From an uncultured Alphaproteobacteria bacterium (GTDB lineage Bacteria > Pseudomonadota > Alphaproteobacteria > Methylaequorales > Methylaequoraceae): 34,115 nucleotides of DNA. Under the pieces are notes generated by a model that saw only the letters and a list, made by a program, of their open reading frames with translations, did not search any database and was not told the origin of the DNA. Shown here piece by piece: positions 33,301-34,115 of this stretch. The stretch is from positions 219,767-253,881 of the forward strand of contig CACHGK010000002.1 in assembly GCA_902579395.1 (NCBI GenBank), written 5' to 3'. Position 1 is the stretch's first letter. Each line of letters opens with the position of its first letter. A program made the position numbers and the translations under genes.

Positions 33301-34115
33301 TACCTCCAGATCCATCTCCTAACGTCAGACCGGATACATCTAATGTTTTTCCATTAGCTACATTTTTATCACTTATTGTACCAACTCCACTTAATGTTAA
33401 ATTTTCTCCACCCTGAAGATTATTTAATGACAAAACTGAAGAAAGAGCATTCGTAGAGCCATCATATTGACGGGTACCAGTAATAGAAATTGTGCTCTTA
33501 TTTATAGTTAATATATGTGTGCCTCCACTCAATGTGTAATTTGAGGCTATTCCTCCGCTAGCCCCATCAGCCGTGCTAAGTGTATCTACACCTATTGTTT
33601 TATTGGTGCCAACATCCTCATTAGAGACAGATCCATTGCCAGAAAGTACTAGAGTCTCACTTCCAACTAAATTGGATAGGGTTACTATTGCGGATGAAAC
33701 TGTTTTTAAACTATTATAATCCCTACTTGCAGACATATTTAATACTCTTTTGGTAATATTAAAGGTCTGCGTTCCTCCGCTAAATGTGTAGTTAGATGCT
33801 AAACCTGGTGTTCCACTTTGACCGTTACCTAAAGTAAGACCCGTTGTGGTGACTGATTTTCCATTCCCAACGTTTTTACTAGCAACACTTCCTGTACCTG
33901 AAATTGTTAGATCCTCTCCACCTTGTTGCCCGGTTAATGAGACCTCAGAGTTCCTAACATTTACGGTCCCATCATACTGACGTGAACCTGTCAGAGAAAT
34001 TCGGGCTTGATTCACTGTTAACTGATGCGTGCCGCCAGTCAGTGTGTAGTTGGACGCTAAGCCTCCATTCGAGCCATCAGCTAACGCTAACGTTCCAATC
34101 GATACCGTCTTATTA
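27386..34115 (-). CDS. Giant MBG/YDG-repeat surface protein, N-terminus beyond window
   Basis: The frame is open from the right edge to a TAA at 27388-27386, giving about 2242 visible residues; the start is outside the window (the GTG at 34015 is internal, since the reading frame and repeat pattern continue upstream). It consists of 26 complete tandem repeats of 75-86 residues plus part of another, each with a GSRxYDGTT opening, GSETLxLSGxGTVSS middle and LADGSGxASNYTLSGGT end, matching the YDG/MBG beta-domains of large bacterial adhesins. A 64-residue basic C-terminal tail (KHKLTFVQRIRKIL...) ends PCILQNGLCN; its two cysteines are the only ones I find. No C-terminal beta-barrel, LPXTG or RTX motif is seen. 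By family, export by two-partner secretion and outer-surface anchoring is likely; the required N-terminal TPS domain and TpsB partner are not visible. Ser/Thr/Gly/Asn-rich; G+C above the neighbours. Confidence 0.9.
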   Translation of the reverse strand, partial: NKTVSIGTLALADGSNGGLASNYTLTGGTHQLTVNQARISLTGSRQYDGTVNVRNSEVSLTGQQGGEDLTISGTGSVASKNVGNGKSVTTTGLTLGNGQSGTPGLASNYTFSGGTQTFNITKRVLNMSASRDYNSLKTVSSAIVTLSNLVGSETLVLSGNGSVSNEDVGTNKTIGVDTLSTADGASGGIASNYTLSGGTHILTINKSTISITGTRQYDGSTNALSSVLSLNNLQGGENLTLSGVGTISDKNVANGKTLDVSGLTLGDGSGGTPGLSSNYKLAGGTHTFNVTKKNITFSGSRVYDGTTTVSSSDLITNDTTSGENLTFTGNGSVSSANVQNNQAVTKDTIVIADGSGGGLASNYNLTTGTFNISQKWVNISGQRVYDATNTVNSSDLGVAGEVLGESISITGTGSISDRNVGSGKTINTSGLSLADGTHSASNYTIGTTSFAVTPRNVSISGEKVYDGNGTVSSNQIDTVNTAGGETLNIGGQGSVSLPSVGTNKSITLGTLSISDGTSGTIGLASNYTLDSGLFDVKAKPITLSGSRQYDGTTNVVSNDITLVGEVSGESITITGTGSVSDKNVGSGKTINTTGLSLADDTSNASNYSLSSGTFAITQKSVNLSGTRQYDGTTTVSSGSITLSGLIGSETLNKSGSVTITSSNASTYSSGSINTSSLSLSDGSNGGLSSNYTLSSGSHSVSIDKKSIGLDGSKIYDGNTTVSSSDLSLNGLIGSETLNLSGAGSVVNSSVGDNKTVTDVNFSISDNGGSASNYILNGLLQVDITKRPVVASGSRVYDGSTSVGGSSLTTFSNLVGSETLAVTGSGTVSSGNVGTGKSITLGTLSLANGSGSASNYSLSNANLDITKRALTLIGSKIYDGNTTIQGNEITTFTNIVGSETLSVSGSGTVSSENVGSSKALAIGGFSLEDNSGLASNYSISSATANITQRPVNITGSRAYDSTRTASGSDLSFTNLVTGQTLGLTGNGVLNSPAAGTQTIVNTNTLAIVDGSGSASNYTLTGGTLNMTIIPRSTSVSGTKTYDGTTSINPADITTFSNLAGSDTLSLTGSGSVTSADVGAAKTVNISGFTIDNSSGVGSNYTLSSGTVSIVKRKINLNGVRAFDGTASVANSDLNLGNLVSGQNLTLSGTGTVSSSAAEMNKAITLGSLSITDGSGGDASNYTLTGGSHTLDISQLSVNITGNRQYDGTKTVNSSDLNLTNLVSGEIVSLTGAGTVADENVGANKTVTAGSLALTGAGAGNYTLSNYTTTFEITPRILNSSGTRVYDGSTSANASDLSLSNLVGSETLNLSGSGTILSAAVQNGKTVSKNTLSLSNNSGQASNYTLDGGTHTFNVTKRPITLSASRVYNGTNVLDGTDISTTFTYSNVVGSEILSQTGTGTVSSANVGSGKAVTVVNLALVDGSGAAENYNLTTTTLSITGRPVNLEGTRVYDSTTVASASDLATISNLIGSETLVLSGNGAIGNKNVGDSKSLSDVSGLSLGNGSNGGLAANYTLSGGTHSLSVTRRPVTIVGTKIYDGLTTVSNSAITSINNRAGSETLSLTGSGTISSVGVGSGKTISLGTLSLADNSGSASNYELASGTFGVTKRDVTFVASRVYDGTTNANSSNFTATFSNLASGENLNLTGSGTVASKNVASGQSITLGSISLADGNAAASNYNLTSATLDINKRPLGINGSRVYDSTSTASASDLTTVSNLVGSETISLSGNGVMVNSNAGDSKSITNISGLSLGNGSNGGLAANYTLTGGTQTMSVTRRPITISGSRFYDGTTTVSGSDISTFNNRSGSETLGITGSGSISTAIAGSGKSISLGTLELIDGSGLASNYSLASGTFTVNARQLNVSGSRVYDNTTVVNGSDLAITTGVGSEIITLSGQGSVSNANVANNKSVTQNTLSLVSSSGSASNYSMGTISLNITKRPINISLEKIYDGTLDAPATGLKSNGITNTVAGQTLSLSGNGEMSTSGVGVGKTVTNIGTLSIGNGSGAAANYTLSGGTHIIEVTPRSITASGSRSYDGTNSVQGNVFDSFTNTVGSDTVTLSGTGTINSVGVGSKSVTIGSLVSAHPNYSLTGASIDVTKRPINLTGSRVSENNPSLIILADELSMTTVGGEELTLSGSGTITVNKPGTTQPISLGTLSFADGSNGLASNYTFSGGTFIMILKHKLTFVQRIRKILDVGRSGKNLTLLPARTSHRKMPAVAEKIKISTPDQSITVAPCILQNGLCN
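27581..34115 (-). repeat. Tandem protein-coding repeat array (26 full units, ~225-258 bp each)
   Basis: Unit boundaries placed just before the KR/PR/QK pair that precedes each GSRxYDG. Lengths in residues from the N-terminal side: 86, 84, 86, 82, 80, 84, 80, 85, 82, 81, 81, 82, 81, 83, 80, 82, 84, 86, 81, 82, 86, 81, 80, 86, 75, 83. A further partial unit occupies 34010-34115. Units are diverged from one another, so this is an old array, not a recent expansion. The last unit (27581-27829) has lost the YDG motif, and the one before it (27830-28054) is the shortest. Confidence 0.9.
28553..30052 (-). repeat. Higher-order duplication: repeats 17-19 and 20-22
   Basis: Two consecutive three-unit blocks, 29300-30052 and 28553-29299, align unit by unit. 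Units 18 and 21 share VYDST, ASASDL, NVGDSKS/NAGDSKS and SGLSLGNGSNGGLAANYTL; units 19 and 22 share RRPxTI, TTVS, NNRxGSETL and LASGTF; units 17 and 20 share ASRVYxGT and NYNLT. Over one 53-base stretch of units 18/21 I count 7 differences, mostly at third codon positions. Confidence 0.7.

Noticed and set aside
27386-34115. Regular ~250-bp repeats as a CRISPR or satellite array
   Set aside because: The repeats are continuous in one open reading frame, far longer than CRISPR units, diverged from one another, and translate to YDG/MBG domains.
1-34115. tRNA, rRNA, insertion sequences, prophage, toxin-antitoxin or restriction genes
   Set aside because: I looked for them on both strands and saw no convincing candidate; nearly all sequence is accounted for by the listed genes.

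Overview
The window is AT-rich (about 30% G+C where hand-counted in core genes) and tightly packed, with many 1-11 nt overlaps between neighbouring genes, few terminators and several TTG/GTG starts. Gene content and order point to an alphaproteobacterium with a small genome, of the marine oligotroph type (SAR11- or HIMB59/AEGEAN-169-like). The pointers are hemC-hemD-Mic60-like-HemY divergent from tsaD-gpsA-YciI, a DUF1674/SDHAF4 gene beside rsmB, and rsmB-heparinase near purH. The lineage is inferred from content and order only; there is no rRNA or tRNA in the window.

Layout. (1) 1-4411, minus: a tight operon of an FAD oxidoreductase, a DUF1365 protein, a Cfa-type SAM methyltransferase and a GPH-type transporter that runs off the left edge; this is a membrane-lipid modification cluster. 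(2) 4412-4835: the only real gap, with a perfect 13-bp inverted repeat overlapping a good promoter, a possible 24-residue peptide gene, a two-way terminator and a possible 58-residue ORF. (3) 4836-8577: a divergent envelope module with PAP2 phosphatase, GT39 transferase and a small secreted protein on minus, and DPM1-like GT2 plus LAB_N protein on plus; it looks like a polyprenyl-phosphate-sugar route to lipid A or outer surface glycan. (4) 8577-9191: AlkA-like DNA glycosylase. (5) 9144-13129, minus: hemC, hemD, Mic60-like and HemY-like genes. (6) 13183-20482, plus: tsaD, gpsA, YciI-like, acs, rsmB and heparinase-like genes, with a 44-residue SDHAF4-like gene on minus between acs and rsmB. (7) 20485-24624: a three-gene surface-polysaccharide block (UDP-sugar 6-dehydrogenase, polyprenyl-P sugar-1-P transferase, WbpM/PglF-type dehydratase) between heparinase and purH. 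(8) 24614-27371: purH and a convergent UMF1-type MFS transporter. (9) 27386 to the right edge, minus: the last ~2240 residues of a giant secreted repeat protein with 26 complete MBG/YDG-type repeats, part of a 27th, and a basic C-terminal tail ending in a cysteine pair.

Together the window combines housekeeping (heme, t6A tRNA modification, phospholipid precursor, acetate activation, purines) with a strong cell-surface theme: lipid remodelling, lipid A sugars, O-polysaccharide initiation and a giant adhesin-like protein. The most unusual items are the hierarchically duplicated repeats of the giant protein with a G+C rise toward its N-terminal side, and the symmetric operator/short-transcript unit at 4454-4623.
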